This document shows positions 44,089 to 52,084 of a DNA stretch of 64,000 nt, piece after piece. The stretch is from Vibrio chagasii (GTDB lineage: Bacteria; Pseudomonadota; Gammaproteobacteria; Enterobacterales; Vibrionaceae). The translations under genes were made by a program, and so were the position numbers. Within the stretch, counting starts at the first letter, position 1, and each line of letters begins with the position of its first letter. The DNA lies in NCBI RefSeq assembly GCF_002954585.1, contig NZ_MSCI01000002.1, positions 2,396,089 through 2,460,088 of the forward strand. Direction: 5' to 3'. The notes beneath the pieces were generated by a model. It had not been told where the DNA came from and searched no databases. It saw only the letters and a list, made by a program, of their open reading frames with translations.

Positions 44089-44181
44089 TGGCGGTGAGGG
44101 AGGGATTCGAACCCTCGATGCAGCTACAAACCACATACTCCCTTAGCAGGGGAGCGCCTTCGGCCTCTCGGCCACCTCACC
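44089..44181 (-). tRNA. tRNA-Ser (anticodon GCT), promoter-proximal copy
   Basis: First gene of the array. It differs from the copy at 43832 at one base in the D loop (GAGAGGCC against GAGTGGCC). Confidence 0.97.
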
Positions 44182-44196
44182 GTCTTGCGGAGGCAC

Positions 44197-44224
44197 ATAT
44201 TACGTTTTACCGAAAATATGTCAA
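44197..44224 (-). promoter_or_regulatory. Sigma-70 promoter of the tRNA array
   Basis: On the minus strand TTGACA (44224-44219), a 16-base spacer and TAATAT (44202-44197) face the array, with an A/T-rich stretch upstream (possible UP element). GTGCCTCCGC follows the -10, a G/C-rich discriminator typical of stringently controlled stable RNA promoters. Confidence 0.85.
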
Positions 44225-44656
44225 ACACTTTATTGAAAAAAATTGGACAAAAACACTCAACCGTTTGCTATTTAATCAAAGCGCTTGCAATTTGAACTTA
44301 TAACATCAAAAGCGCGCTTTTTCCCTTAAAAATTAAGGCGAAAGATTGGCAATAATAAACCGCTAAAAACAATTATCTAATTTCTTCAGCAGCAAGTGCT
44401 ACCGCTGGATGAACAATACTACGAGATGCGTATTTGCGCTATAGGGGAAGCCAATAAATCTTGAAGTCTGGCAGATAAATATCGCTACTAGCTTCATCAT
44501 GCAAGAACTCAGATAATACTCCACTTACTGGAGCATTCACTCGATGAAATCAAAACAAACGCACTATCCGGTGAATCAATAATCTGACATCGCTTTCTCA
44601 TACTCCAAGATCAAAAAAGGCTAGCAGTAATGCTAGCCTCTTCTCTACGCAAAGTA
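44225..44656. other. Gap between the tRNA promoter and csrA
   Basis: About 430 bases. It holds the csrA terminator at 44612-44641 and A/T-rich sequence. No gene or repeat is visible between 44240 and 44610. Confidence 0.6.
44612..44641 (-). terminator. Terminator of csrA
   Basis: GAGGCTAGCATTACTGCTAGCCTTTTTTGA on the minus strand: AGGCTAGCA and TGCTAGCCT pair, then a T-run. Confidence 0.88.
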
Positions 44657-44854
44657 TTAGTAGTTGCCAGATGCAACGTTACCATTACCTTTTTCAGCTT
44701 GAATGCGCATGTAGATCTCTTCACGGTGAACAGATACTTCTTTAGGTGCGTTAACACCAATACGTACTTGGTTACCTTTAACGCCTAGTACAGTAACTGT
44801 TACTTCATCACCAATCATCAGTGTTTCGCCAACGCGGCGAGTCAAAATTAGCAT
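44657..44854 (-). CDS. csrA: Global post-transcriptional regulator CsrA
   Basis: This small homodimeric RNA-binding protein recognises GGA-containing hairpins and controls carbon storage, motility and, in vibrios, quorum-sensing output. The 65 residues begin MLILTRRVGETLMIGDEVTV, with the RNA-contacting Leu4 and Arg6, and Arg44-region residues (VHREEIYMRI). The C-terminus EKGNGNVASGNY is a vibrio-type tail. It lies 92 bases after the aspartokinase gene and may be read from there and from its own promoter. The tRNA-Ser/Arg array downstream repeats the csrA-serV-argVYZQ order of E. coli. Confidence 0.98.
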   Translation of the reverse strand: MLILTRRVGETLMIGDEVTVTVLGVKGNQVRIGVNAPKEVSVHREEIYMRIQAEKGNGNVASGNY

Positions 44855-44946
44855 TCTTTGCTCCTTGAGTAATCTCTAAATTTATCTAGCTACGAGAGCA
44901 TTATCCAACAAAAGTTATATTTTCGTAAACTATCGATTGAGTTTAT

Positions 44947-46128
44947 TTAACCAAAATGCACTTCTTTTTTAGGATAACCCTGTGCTTCACGCGCTACGAT
45001 GTATGCATTGTGTAATATGTTAGCAGCCATATCGACTTGCGTTGGTGATACCACCAAGGTTAAAGACTGCTGCTGCAATAAGTGATGCTGTACATCAATT
45101 TCGCCCTCAGACAACAATCCATGTGAACTGACCACAATTTCTTGTGTTCGGCTTCCTACCACAGTTAACAAACTAACCCGTTCACTATTACGGATTTTCT
45201 CATCAAAAACTAGTTTTAATTTGGCACTTATGTCTTGTTTGATAATGAGTGCTGCCCGATCTGTTTCCTCGATCACACTAAAGACTTCAATTCCTAACAG
45301 TTGGCAATGCGATAAGAAAGAATCTAGGTCCTCATTCAAACACTCAATACGCACCATATCTCTTTGTATAGCCAGGCCTGAAATATCATTCAAACACTGG
45401 TCGCCCGCAATCAGTGTGCCCTCGCCTTGTTCAAAGCTTGAAAGCACACGTAATGGCACATTGTGTTGCCAAGCATACTGAACGCAAGGAAGGTGTAACA
45501 CCTTAGCACCACGTCGAGCCATCTCTTCCATCGATGGAAAATCTAAGGTAGCGAGTTTCTTTGAGTGTTTAACAACTCGAGGGTCACACGAGTAAACACC
45601 ATCAACATCAGTATAGATCTGGCACTCTTTGGCTTGCAGCGCTCCAGCTAACGCAACCGCTGTAGTATCAGAGCCACCACGGCCTAGTGTCGTGATATCA
45701 CCTTTAGCATTGATGCCTTGAAAACCTGCCACAATCACTATTTGGTCGTCGTCCAAAAGAGCTTGAATAGGAGCAGTATCAATACGCTCAATCGTCGCAT
45801 TGTTATGATTCGAATCGGTGTGAATTCTCGCTTGGTAACCTGTCATCGATGTCGCTTCATAACCTAACTTGTGCAGCGTCATCGCCAACAGTGCCATGGA
45901 AACTTGCTCTCCAGCCGTTAACAATACATCCAATTCTCTAGCATTTGGTACGCTATCGATTTGAGTGGCTAAGTTAACCAACCGATTTGTTTCACCTGAC
46001 ATAGCAGAAACCACAACCACGATTTGATTGCCTTCATTTTTCGCTTCAATGATTTTCTCTGCTACATGTTGGATTCGTTCTATTGAACCCACTGACGTTC
46101 CGCCAAACTTCTGCACGATAAGAGGCAT
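44947..46128 (-). CDS. lysC: Aspartate kinase with two ACT domains
   Basis: It phosphorylates aspartate, the entry to lysine, threonine, methionine and diaminopimelate synthesis. The kinase domain begins QKFGGTSVGS (about 6-15) and includes TLGRGGSDTTAVALA and TDVDGVYSCDPR. Two ACT domains follow (about 260-390), so feedback control is likely, but the inhibiting amino acid cannot be read from sequence. The start chosen is ATG with GAGGA nine bases upstream; a GTG two codons earlier is possible. The gene stands between alaS and csrA, the standard vibrio position. lysC is used as a family name: several aspartokinases occur per vibrio. Confidence 0.9.
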   Translation of the reverse strand: MPLIVQKFGGTSVGSIERIQHVAEKIIEAKNEGNQIVVVVSAMSGETNRLVNLATQIDSVPNARELDVLLTAGEQVSMALLAMTLHKLGYEATSMTGYQARIHTDSNHNNATIERIDTAPIQALLDDDQIVIVAGFQGINAKGDITTLGRGGSDTTAVALAGALQAKECQIYTDVDGVYSCDPRVVKHSKKLATLDFPSMEEMARRGAKVLHLPCVQYAWQHNVPLRVLSSFEQGEGTLIAGDQCLNDISGLAIQRDMVRIECLNEDLDSFLSHCQLLGIEVFSVIEETDRAALIIKQDISAKLKLVFDEKIRNSERVSLLTVVGSRTQEIVVSSHGLLSEGEIDVQHHLLQQQSLTLVVSPTQVDMAANILHNAYIVAREAQGYPKKEVHFG

Positions 46129-46173
46129 TTTCACCCGTCCTCACCTTCCCAAGACCAATGTCTATATATGACA

Positions 46174-46204
46174 AAAAAAACACGCTCCGCGTCATGGCGA
46201 AGCA
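46174..46204 (-). terminator. Third hairpin before lysC, possible terminator
   Basis: GCTTTCGC and GCGGAGC pair with one bulge and one G-T pair around CATGAC, and GTG plus eight Ts follow. It is 46-76 bases before the lysC start. Confidence 0.4.
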
Positions 46205-46212
46205 ATAAAAAA

Positions 46213-46256
46213 TTAACCAAGAAGTCTAACGTTGACATTAGACTTCTTGGTTAATC
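46213..46256 (-). terminator. Perfect 18-bp inverted repeat, terminator-like
   Basis: ATTAACCAAGAAGTCTAA pairs perfectly with its inverse around an eight-base loop; on the minus strand TTTTTTATT follows. It is a second strong stop signal after alaS, or the end of an unrecognised short transcript. Confidence 0.65.
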
Positions 46257-46298
46257 TCAATCAAACCTGGTTTAGACACTCTTCCAATAGGCAAAATA

Positions 46299-46332
46299 AA
46301 AGATGCCCAATCAAAACTGATTGGGCATCTTT
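46299..46332 (-). terminator. Terminator of alaS
   Basis: AGATGCCCAATCA and TGATTGGGCATCT pair perfectly around four bases, with TTTTATTTT after it. It lies 20-50 bases beyond the alaS stop. Confidence 0.88.
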
Positions 46333-46349
46333 GTATCAATTACTTAAGC

Positions 46350-48932
46350 TTAAAGACGCTCTTCTAGCCAAGTACGTACAGATTTAAGCGCTTCTGGTAG
46401 TGCTTCAACGTCAGTACCACCCGCTTGAGCCATATCTGGGCGACCGCCACCTTTACCGCCAACTTGCTCAGCAACCATCTTAACTAGGTCGCCCGCTTTT
46501 ACTTTGCCGATAAGGTCTTTAGTTACACCAGCAATCAAGCCAACTTTACCGTCTGCTACGTTAGCGATCAGGATGATGCCGCTACCCACTTGGTTTTTAG
46601 CGTTATCAACCATAGTACGTAGGTTCTTGTTGTCCGCACCTTCAATAGCAGCAACCAGTACCTTAGTACCAGAGATCTCTTCTACTTTGCCCATGATGTT
46701 TGCACTTTCAGCTGCAGCCATCTTTTCTTTAAGTAGTTGGATTTCTTTCTCTAGAGATTTCGCTTTCTTAGCTGACTCAGCCAGTTTCTCTTCGTAAGCG
46801 TTAGCTTGAGCTTCTACTGCATCCAGTGCAGCTTCACCCGTTACCGCTTCGATACGACGAATACCCGCTGCGATACCACCTTCAGAAGTGATCTTGAACA
46901 GGCCAATGTCACCAGTGTTGCTTGCGTGGATACCACCACAAAGTTCAGTAGAGAAATCGCCCATAGACAGAACGCGAACTTCGTCATCGTACTTCTCGCC
47001 AAACAGTGCCATCGCACCTTTTTCTTTCGCTGACTCGATGTCCATGATGTTAGTTTCAATTGCATGGTTCTTGCGAACCTGCGCGTTAACCAAACGCTCT
47101 ACTTCTTTAAGTTGTTCAGGCGTTACTGCTTCAAGGTTAGAGAAGTCAAAACGTAGGTTGTCAGGCTTAACCAAAGAACCTTTTTGAGCCACGTGCTCAC
47201 CAAGTACTTCGCGCAGTGCAGCGTGAAGTAAGTGAGTTGCAGAGTGGTTAAGTGAGATAGCAGCACGACGCTCAGCGTCTACTGTAGCTTCTACTTTATC
47301 GCCTTTCGCGAACACACCTTCAACTAGCTCACCGTGGTGTGCAAATGCGTTACCTAGCTTTTGAGTGTCTTCAACTTTGAAAAGACCAGACGCAGTTTTT
47401 AGCGTACCGGTATCACCACATTGACCGCCTGATTCCGCGTAGAATGGGGTTTCTTCAAGGATGATGATTGCTTTATCGCCCGCAGACAGAGAAGCAACTT
47501 CTTCGCCTTCAACGAACAGTGCAGAGATTTCGCCAGCACCTTCTGTACCTGTGTAGCCACAGAACTCAGTGTTGGTTTCCACTTTGATCGTCGCGTTGTA
47601 GTCAGTACCGAATTGGCCCGCTTCACGTGCACGCTGACGCTGAACTTCCATCGCATTCTCGAAGCCTTCTTCATCAATAGTGAAGTCACGCTCACGAGCT
47701 ACGTCGTTAGTTAAGTCAGCTGGGAAGCCGTAAGTATCGTAAAGTTTGAATACTGTTTCACCGTCTAGCTCTTTGCCTTCAAGTGCGTCTAGTGCTTCGT
47801 TCAGGATAACCATGCCGCGCTCTAGTGTGCGACCAAAGTTCTCTTCTTCGATACGAAGTACTTTTTCAACAAGCTCTTGTTGCTTCTTCAGTTCGTCTGC
47901 TGCAGAACCCATCACTTCAGCTAGCACGCCCACAAGTTTGTGGAAGAATACGCCTTGTGCACCTAGCTTGTTACCGTGACGAACTGCACGACGGATAATA
48001 CGACGTAGAACGTAACCACGACCTTCGTTTGAAGGCATAACGCCATCAGCGATCAGGAATGAACAAGAACGGATGTGGTCAGCGATAACGCGTAGCGACT
48101 GGTTTGATAGGTCTTCGTAACCGATCGTTTCAGCCGTTGCTTTGATTAGCTTTTGGAATACATCGATTTCGTAGTTTGAGTGCACGCCTTGCATGATTGC
48201 AGAGATACGTTCAATACCCATACCTGTATCAACAGCAGGCTTAGGTAGCGGTTCCATTGTGCCGTCGGCATGACGGTTGAACTGCATGAATACGTTGTTC
48301 CAGATCTCGATGAAACGGTCACCATCTTCTTCAGGAGTGCCTGGACGGCCGCCCCAAATGTGTTCGCCGTGATCGTAGAAGATTTCAGTACATGGACCAC
48401 AAGGACCGGTGTCACCCATTGTCCAGAAGTTGTCAGACTCAAACTTTTTACCGCCTTCTTTGTCGCCAATACGAACGATACGGTCAGCAGGTACACCTAC
48501 TTTTTTGTTCCAGATATCGAATGCTTCGTCATCTGTTTCGTATACCGTTACCAATAGACGATCTTTTGGCAGTTGTAGAGTTTCTGTTAGGAATTCCCAA
48601 GCAAACGCAATCGCGTCTTCTTTGAAGTAATCACCAAAGCTGAAGTTACCAAGCATTTCAAAGAATGTGTGGTGACGAGCCGTGAAACCTACGTTTTCAA
48701 GGTCATTGTGTTTACCGCCAGCACGTACACAACGTTGAGCCGTAGTCGCTCGAGTGTAGGCACGCTTCTCGGCGCCTAAGAAACAATCTTTGAATTGGTT
48801 CATACCTGCGTTAGTGAATAGCAGGGTTGGATCGTTATGTGGAACTAACGATGAACTGTCTACGATTTGGTGTCCTTTGCTCTCAAAGAACTTAAGGAAC
48901 GCGTTGCGAACCTCATCAGTGCTCATGTACAT
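46350..48932 (-). CDS. alaS: Alanyl-tRNA synthetase
   Basis: AlaS charges tRNA-Ala. The 860 residues have the class II catalytic domain (HTFFEMLGNFSFGDYF; GPCTEIFYD) and the editing domain with HSATHLLHAALR and the CGGIHASNTGDIG zinc site. The C-Ala dimerisation domain forms the end, with coiled coil about 715-760. The start is ATG with AGGAAG six bases before it; a second ATG two codons later gives the MSTDEVRNAF N-terminus seen in E. coli. It is followed by a strong terminator. Confidence 0.98.
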   Translation of the reverse strand: MYMSTDEVRNAFLKFFESKGHQIVDSSSLVPHNDPTLLFTNAGMNQFKDCFLGAEKRAYTRATTAQRCVRAGGKHNDLENVGFTARHHTFFEMLGNFSFGDYFKEDAIAFAWEFLTETLQLPKDRLLVTVYETDDEAFDIWNKKVGVPADRIVRIGDKEGGKKFESDNFWTMGDTGPCGPCTEIFYDHGEHIWGGRPGTPEEDGDRFIEIWNNVFMQFNRHADGTMEPLPKPAVDTGMGIERISAIMQGVHSNYEIDVFQKLIKATAETIGYEDLSNQSLRVIADHIRSCSFLIADGVMPSNEGRGYVLRRIIRRAVRHGNKLGAQGVFFHKLVGVLAEVMGSAADELKKQQELVEKVLRIEEENFGRTLERGMVILNEALDALEGKELDGETVFKLYDTYGFPADLTNDVARERDFTIDEEGFENAMEVQRQRAREAGQFGTDYNATIKVETNTEFCGYTGTEGAGEISALFVEGEEVASLSAGDKAIIILEETPFYAESGGQCGDTGTLKTASGLFKVEDTQKLGNAFAHHGELVEGVFAKGDKVEATVDAERRAAISLNHSATHLLHAALREVLGEHVAQKGSLVKPDNLRFDFSNLEAVTPEQLKEVERLVNAQVRKNHAIETNIMDIESAKEKGAMALFGEKYDDEVRVLSMGDFSTELCGGIHASNTGDIGLFKITSEGGIAAGIRRIEAVTGEAALDAVEAQANAYEEKLAESAKKAKSLEKEIQLLKEKMAAAESANIMGKVEEISGTKVLVAAIEGADNKNLRTMVDNAKNQVGSGIILIANVADGKVGLIAGVTKDLIGKVKAGDLVKMVAEQVGGKGGGRPDMAQAGGTDVEALPEALKSVRTWLEERL

Positions 48933-49184
48933 GCAGCTCTTCCTGAAAATAGTCGAGTTAGAATTTTGCCGTATTGTAGATCATGGATAAGGCTTCGACT
49001 AGTTTTCTCGTAGAAAAGACGCCGTTGGGTAGGGTTTTAGTTGGAATTAGCGAAAATGAAGAATATTCCACTAGTTTGTAACAAGTAGATATAAAGAAAA
49101 ACGGTAGGAAGAATGTTTATGTGAGAAGCTTAAATAAACTCTGATAAGTAAGCATTTGCGTTAGGAGTGGATGATTTGGGAAGA
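48933..49184. other. alaS promoter region
   Basis: About 250 bases between a gene of unknown function and alaS on the minus strand. In many gammaproteobacteria recX ends near here; no recX-like reading frame is present. Nothing further is seen. Confidence 0.5.
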
Positions 49185-49673
49185 CTACCGCTTAGTACAG
49201 ATATGATTGAACTCTTCGCTGTTATTCGCTGAGAACAGGTAAAGAAAATCACCATCCAATTCAATATCGTATTGAATCGTAAAACCCTTATACAGTGCCT
49301 GATTACGATTGATCATGTCATTCGGATGTTTATGCCTGAAGTTCACTTCATTAAACACCATCTCTAAATGGTTGTCTTGCAATGTGTATTTCCCGACAAA
49401 CACAACCTCAGCCGTTTCAACTTTCCCGTGCTGATTCAGGGTTTGAATCCTATCGCTAACAAAAAAATCTTCGTCAGAACTAAACGAGTACAGCATAAAT
49501 TCATTCAACTCAGAGTACCGCGCATACGATGGCGTAACAAAGCCCAAATGTTTGAGGTTGCACGCCCACTGGCTACCTCTTAAAGAGATAGGTTGAATGA
49601 GTAATACAATTGCCAGAATCAATGCACCTAACGCTGAAATCATGACAAAAATTGCAGGCTTAGATTTTATCAA
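49185..49673 (-). CDS. Unknown protein with one N-terminal membrane helix
   Basis: I do not recognise this 162-residue protein. A basic start (MIKSKPAIF) leads into one hydrophobic helix, about 8-29 (IFVMISALGALILAIVLLIQ). A mostly extracytoplasmic, beta-rich domain follows, with two cysteines (Cys38 in WACNL and Cys159 in HICTKR) that could form a disulfide. The start is TTG, supported by AAGGTG eight bases upstream; the next ATG would remove part of the helix. It is part of an accessory block between alaS and recA. I infer an inner-membrane anchored periplasmic protein and no more. Confidence 0.6.
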   Translation of the reverse strand: MIKSKPAIFVMISALGALILAIVLLIQPISLRGSQWACNLKHLGFVTPSYARYSELNEFMLYSFSSDEDFFVSDRIQTLNQHGKVETAEVVFVGKYTLQDNHLEMVFNEVNFRHKHPNDMINRNQALYKGFTIQYDIELDGDFLYLFSANNSEEFNHICTKR

Positions 49674-49856
49674 TGCGTGACACCTTGTATCTGATTTAAT
49701 TCTCTACTTACTTGCCTATCATCCACAGCAAGCATCGGAATTATAAGCGTAGACTGAAACCTGCTAAGGTTCAGCAAAATATTGTAATCCATAAAGTTTC
49801 GCGTAATTAACGGTGAAGCCTTGGTGCCCAAAATTCACCAAGGCATCTCGCTATGA
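49674..49856. other. Intergenic gap after tpx
   Basis: 183 bases. GCCTTGGTG and CACCAAGGC form a perfect nine-base stem at 49818-49844, without a T-run. It is downstream of tpx on the minus strand and may be its 3' end. Confidence 0.5.
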
Positions 49857-50363
49857 TTAAGCTTTTAGAGCTTCAACAATAGCGTTGTAGTTTGGCTCTT
49901 CAGTCACTTCCGAAACAAGTTCGCTGTGCAACACTACGTTGTTCGCATCGAGTAGAATAACGGCACGAGCTGACAAGCCAGATAGTGCATGCTCTTCAAA
50001 CTGTGTACCGAATGCTTTTAATAGCTCTGGACTTTTGAATACCGATAGCTGCTCCACACCTTCCACACCTTCGCTCTCTTGATAACGAGCAAGCGCAAAT
50101 GGTAGATCGGTTGAAACCGTGTATACATCTACTGACTCTGATTTTAGCTCTGCTAGTTCAGAGATCACCTTAGTACTGCTTGAACATACTGGTGTATCAA
50201 CGCTTGGGAACAAGTAGATCAGTTTAAAATCAGCTTGTTTTTCTGAAATCGTTAGTGGTGCTAGCGATACCGATGTCATTGCTGGTGTAGTAAGTACTTC
50301 ACCTTTTTGCGGGAAGCCACCTGCTAGTGCGATTTTATCGCCCATAAATGTCACTGTGTTCAT
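49857..50363 (-). CDS. tpx: Thiol peroxidase Tpx, one-cysteine form
   Basis: Tpx is a peroxiredoxin that reduces alkyl hydroperoxides with thioredoxin. The 168 residues have the peroxidatic Cys60 in PSVDTPVCSSSTK and the conserved Thr57 and Arg (SARAVILLD). The resolving cysteine at position 95 of E. coli Tpx (RFCGAEG) is Gln95 here (RYQESEG), and Cys60 is the only cysteine. The catalytic cycle must therefore use another thiol, or the protein works as a one-Cys enzyme. The ATG used has AAGGA eight bases upstream and gives MNTVTFMGD; five codons further upstream is also open. Assignment to Tpx is clear. Confidence 0.93.
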   Translation of the reverse strand: MNTVTFMGDKIALAGGFPQKGEVLTTPAMTSVSLAPLTISEKQADFKLIYLFPSVDTPVCSSSTKVISELAELKSESVDVYTVSTDLPFALARYQESEGVEGVEQLSVFKSPELLKAFGTQFEEHALSGLSARAVILLDANNVVLHSELVSEVTEEPNYNAIVEALKA

Positions 50364-50527
50364 GTTTATTCCTTTCAATGTAATTCTTAAAATGGCTGTT
50401 CTAGCTGACTGTGTTGCTATTATCTAAAGACATTCAAATCGAACATCTCTAATCTATATGTCATTCGTCATTTGCACCTGCGAAGTGAGTAAAAACGTTT
50501 ATTAACCCTCAGGCACAAATTCAACGC

Positions 50528-50806
50528 TTAGGCAGCTTCGATTACTTTTCGTATTTGATTGAGGATAGGAACCGCATCGTCGAAACCAACAGAAAGAGAG
50601 AAATCAATTTCTTGATCAATATGCTGCTGAGCAACCTTGAGTAAGGTCACCTTGTCGCAGCGTTCAAGGCTCTTCTCTTTATCGGCAAAAATATTAGTAA
50701 GAGACTGAACAACATCCAGTTGAAAGGACTCTATGGAAGTGACGTCCTTATACTCTTGCAACAGCTGATTCACCGATTGAGAGTTTTTCTGTTTAATTTC
50801 TGGCAT
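50528..50806 (-). CDS. Unknown 92-residue protein
   Basis: I do not recognise this protein. It is acidic, mostly predicted helix (NQLLQEYKDVTSIESFQL; ILNQIRKVIEAA), has one cysteine, and has no signal or membrane segment. It begins MPEIKQKNSQSVNQLLQ; AAAGGTAATTAGG lies just upstream of the ATG. It stands alone between tpx and the ToxR-like gene and is convergent with neither. Its codon use looks like its neighbours. Confidence is in the frame being real, not in function. Confidence 0.55.
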   Translation of the reverse strand: MPEIKQKNSQSVNQLLQEYKDVTSIESFQLDVVQSLTNIFADKEKSLERCDKVTLLKVAQQHIDQEIDFSLSVGFDDAVPILNQIRKVIEAA

Positions 50807-50985
50807 CCTAATTACCTTTAAAACGACGATTAGAAGTCAAGCTATCACCCAAGCTCGAGGCGGCATTACGTTAGCAACCAGCCCTCGTTCCCACCACAAA
50901 CCATTGCCAAACAAAAACATAACGACATAGCTAAATGTAATCTTTATATAACCAATGAGATTTTACAGTTACAGACAGCCCTCCT

Positions 50986-51924
50986 ATGCTTAAAGTACCG
51001 CCCGCCAAAATGAACTTCATTGAAATTACTAAGCCCATGAATCAAATGCGTAATATCACCGATTCCGTCACTATTGATATTGAGATAAGGACACTGACTC
51101 ACCATCCAGCGGATATCACAGTCAGCATGCGCCCTCTGCCGTTCAAGGTTCTGTTGTACTTGTTAAAGCACCAAGATCGATGTGTTTCGCGAGAGGAGTT
51201 GTTTGAAGAGTGTTGGCAAGGTGTGTTGGTTACCGATCAGTCCCTAACCAACACCATCAGTTATATTCGAAAAGTATTCAAAAATTTAGATACTAATGAG
51301 TTAGAGCTCAAAACAATCAGTAAGCAAGGTTACTTGTTGGTGATCTCACCAAAGCAACAAGATTTGCAGGTTAAAGAAGTTAAATCTATCGTTGAGGCGG
51401 AAGTGCAACTTGAATTGGCGGATGCAGACACAAGCATTGATGACGAAAACATAAGTCAAGATTTACAGCAACCAGTCAGTAATCAAAAAACGAAAGCCAA
51501 GTTTCCTCGTCAATTTACGTTAAATTTATGCGCCCTGTGGCTTGGCATCATATTGGTCGCCTACTACTCCATTCATTACAACAAAGAGCTAGCGCCATTC
51601 TTGGATAAAGACAACTACCAGTCTTACCCTTTTGGTAGCGCCACTCTTTATGTTCATGACCAATCAAATACAATCACTGAGCCCGAAATGACCTCATACA
51701 TCAATCACCTCGAGCTATCGCAGTGCAATGTAAAAAGTATCTACATTCGCATCACTAATTCAGCTTTCCGAGACAACATCATTTCAATGTATGCTTTTGT
51801 TTTTACCAACAATCGAAAGAGTCAAAATATCTTCAAACAGAAGCTAGACGGCCTCAATATTTACCCATCCATTATTACTCCGTTACTGGAGTCCTTTTAC
51901 TGTAAAGGCAAACCACAGCAATAA
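50986..51924 (+). CDS. ToxR-like membrane-bound transcription regulator
   Basis: The N-terminal cytoplasmic part (about 45-120) is an OmpR/ToxR-type winged helix: RPLPFKVLLYLLKHQDRCVSREELFEECWQ, SLTNTISYIRKVF and TISKQGYLLV. A single helix follows (LCALWLGIILVAYYSIHY, about 180-200), then a periplasmic domain of about 110 residues with two cysteines (LSQCNVK and SFYCKGK). Those two could form the disulfide seen in ToxR/CadC-type sensors. The signal sensed is unknown. Several ATGs compete as start (50986, 51010, 51037, 51046) and none has a good ribosome binding site. It is not ToxR or TcpP itself as I recall those sequences. It lies convergent to recA. Confidence 0.8.
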   Translation: MLKVPPAKMNFIEITKPMNQMRNITDSVTIDIEIRTLTHHPADITVSMRPLPFKVLLYLLKHQDRCVSREELFEECWQGVLVTDQSLTNTISYIRKVFKNLDTNELELKTISKQGYLLVISPKQQDLQVKEVKSIVEAEVQLELADADTSIDDENISQDLQQPVSNQKTKAKFPRQFTLNLCALWLGIILVAYYSIHYNKELAPFLDKDNYQSYPFGSATLYVHDQSNTITEPEMTSYINHLELSQCNVKSIYIRITNSAFRDNIISMYAFVFTNNRKSQNIFKQKLDGLNIYPSIITPLLESFYCKGKPQQ

Positions 51925-52084
51925 ATGATCTTGTCGCTCAAGACATCAGTGGCTTAGCTTTGAGGGGGGATGCAGATAGCGACCACCGCAATGAGAAACT
52001 GAGGAAGTGCTGTGTATCAGCCAATAAAAAAGCCCCGCATACAATGCGAGGCTTCAAGTTCTTAACTAAGAGTAATGATTTAAA
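51925..52084. other. Gap between the ToxR-like gene and recA
   Basis: 160 bases; it holds the recA terminator at 52025-52053 and nothing else that I can support. Confidence 0.5.
52025..52053 (-). terminator. Terminator of recA
   Basis: GCCTCGCAT and ATGCGGGGC pair (with a G-T) around TGT and TTTTTTA follows on the minus strand. Confidence 0.85.

Noticed and set aside
44055..44303. An 82-residue frame crossing tRNA-Ser and its promoter
   Set aside because: It overlaps the tRNA gene and the promoter on the opposite strand. Its apparent protein is just a reading of the tRNA sequence.
46129..46298. Lysine riboswitch before the aspartokinase gene
   Set aside because: The space would allow one, but I cannot find the conserved core elements. 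The structures seen are simple terminator-like stems.
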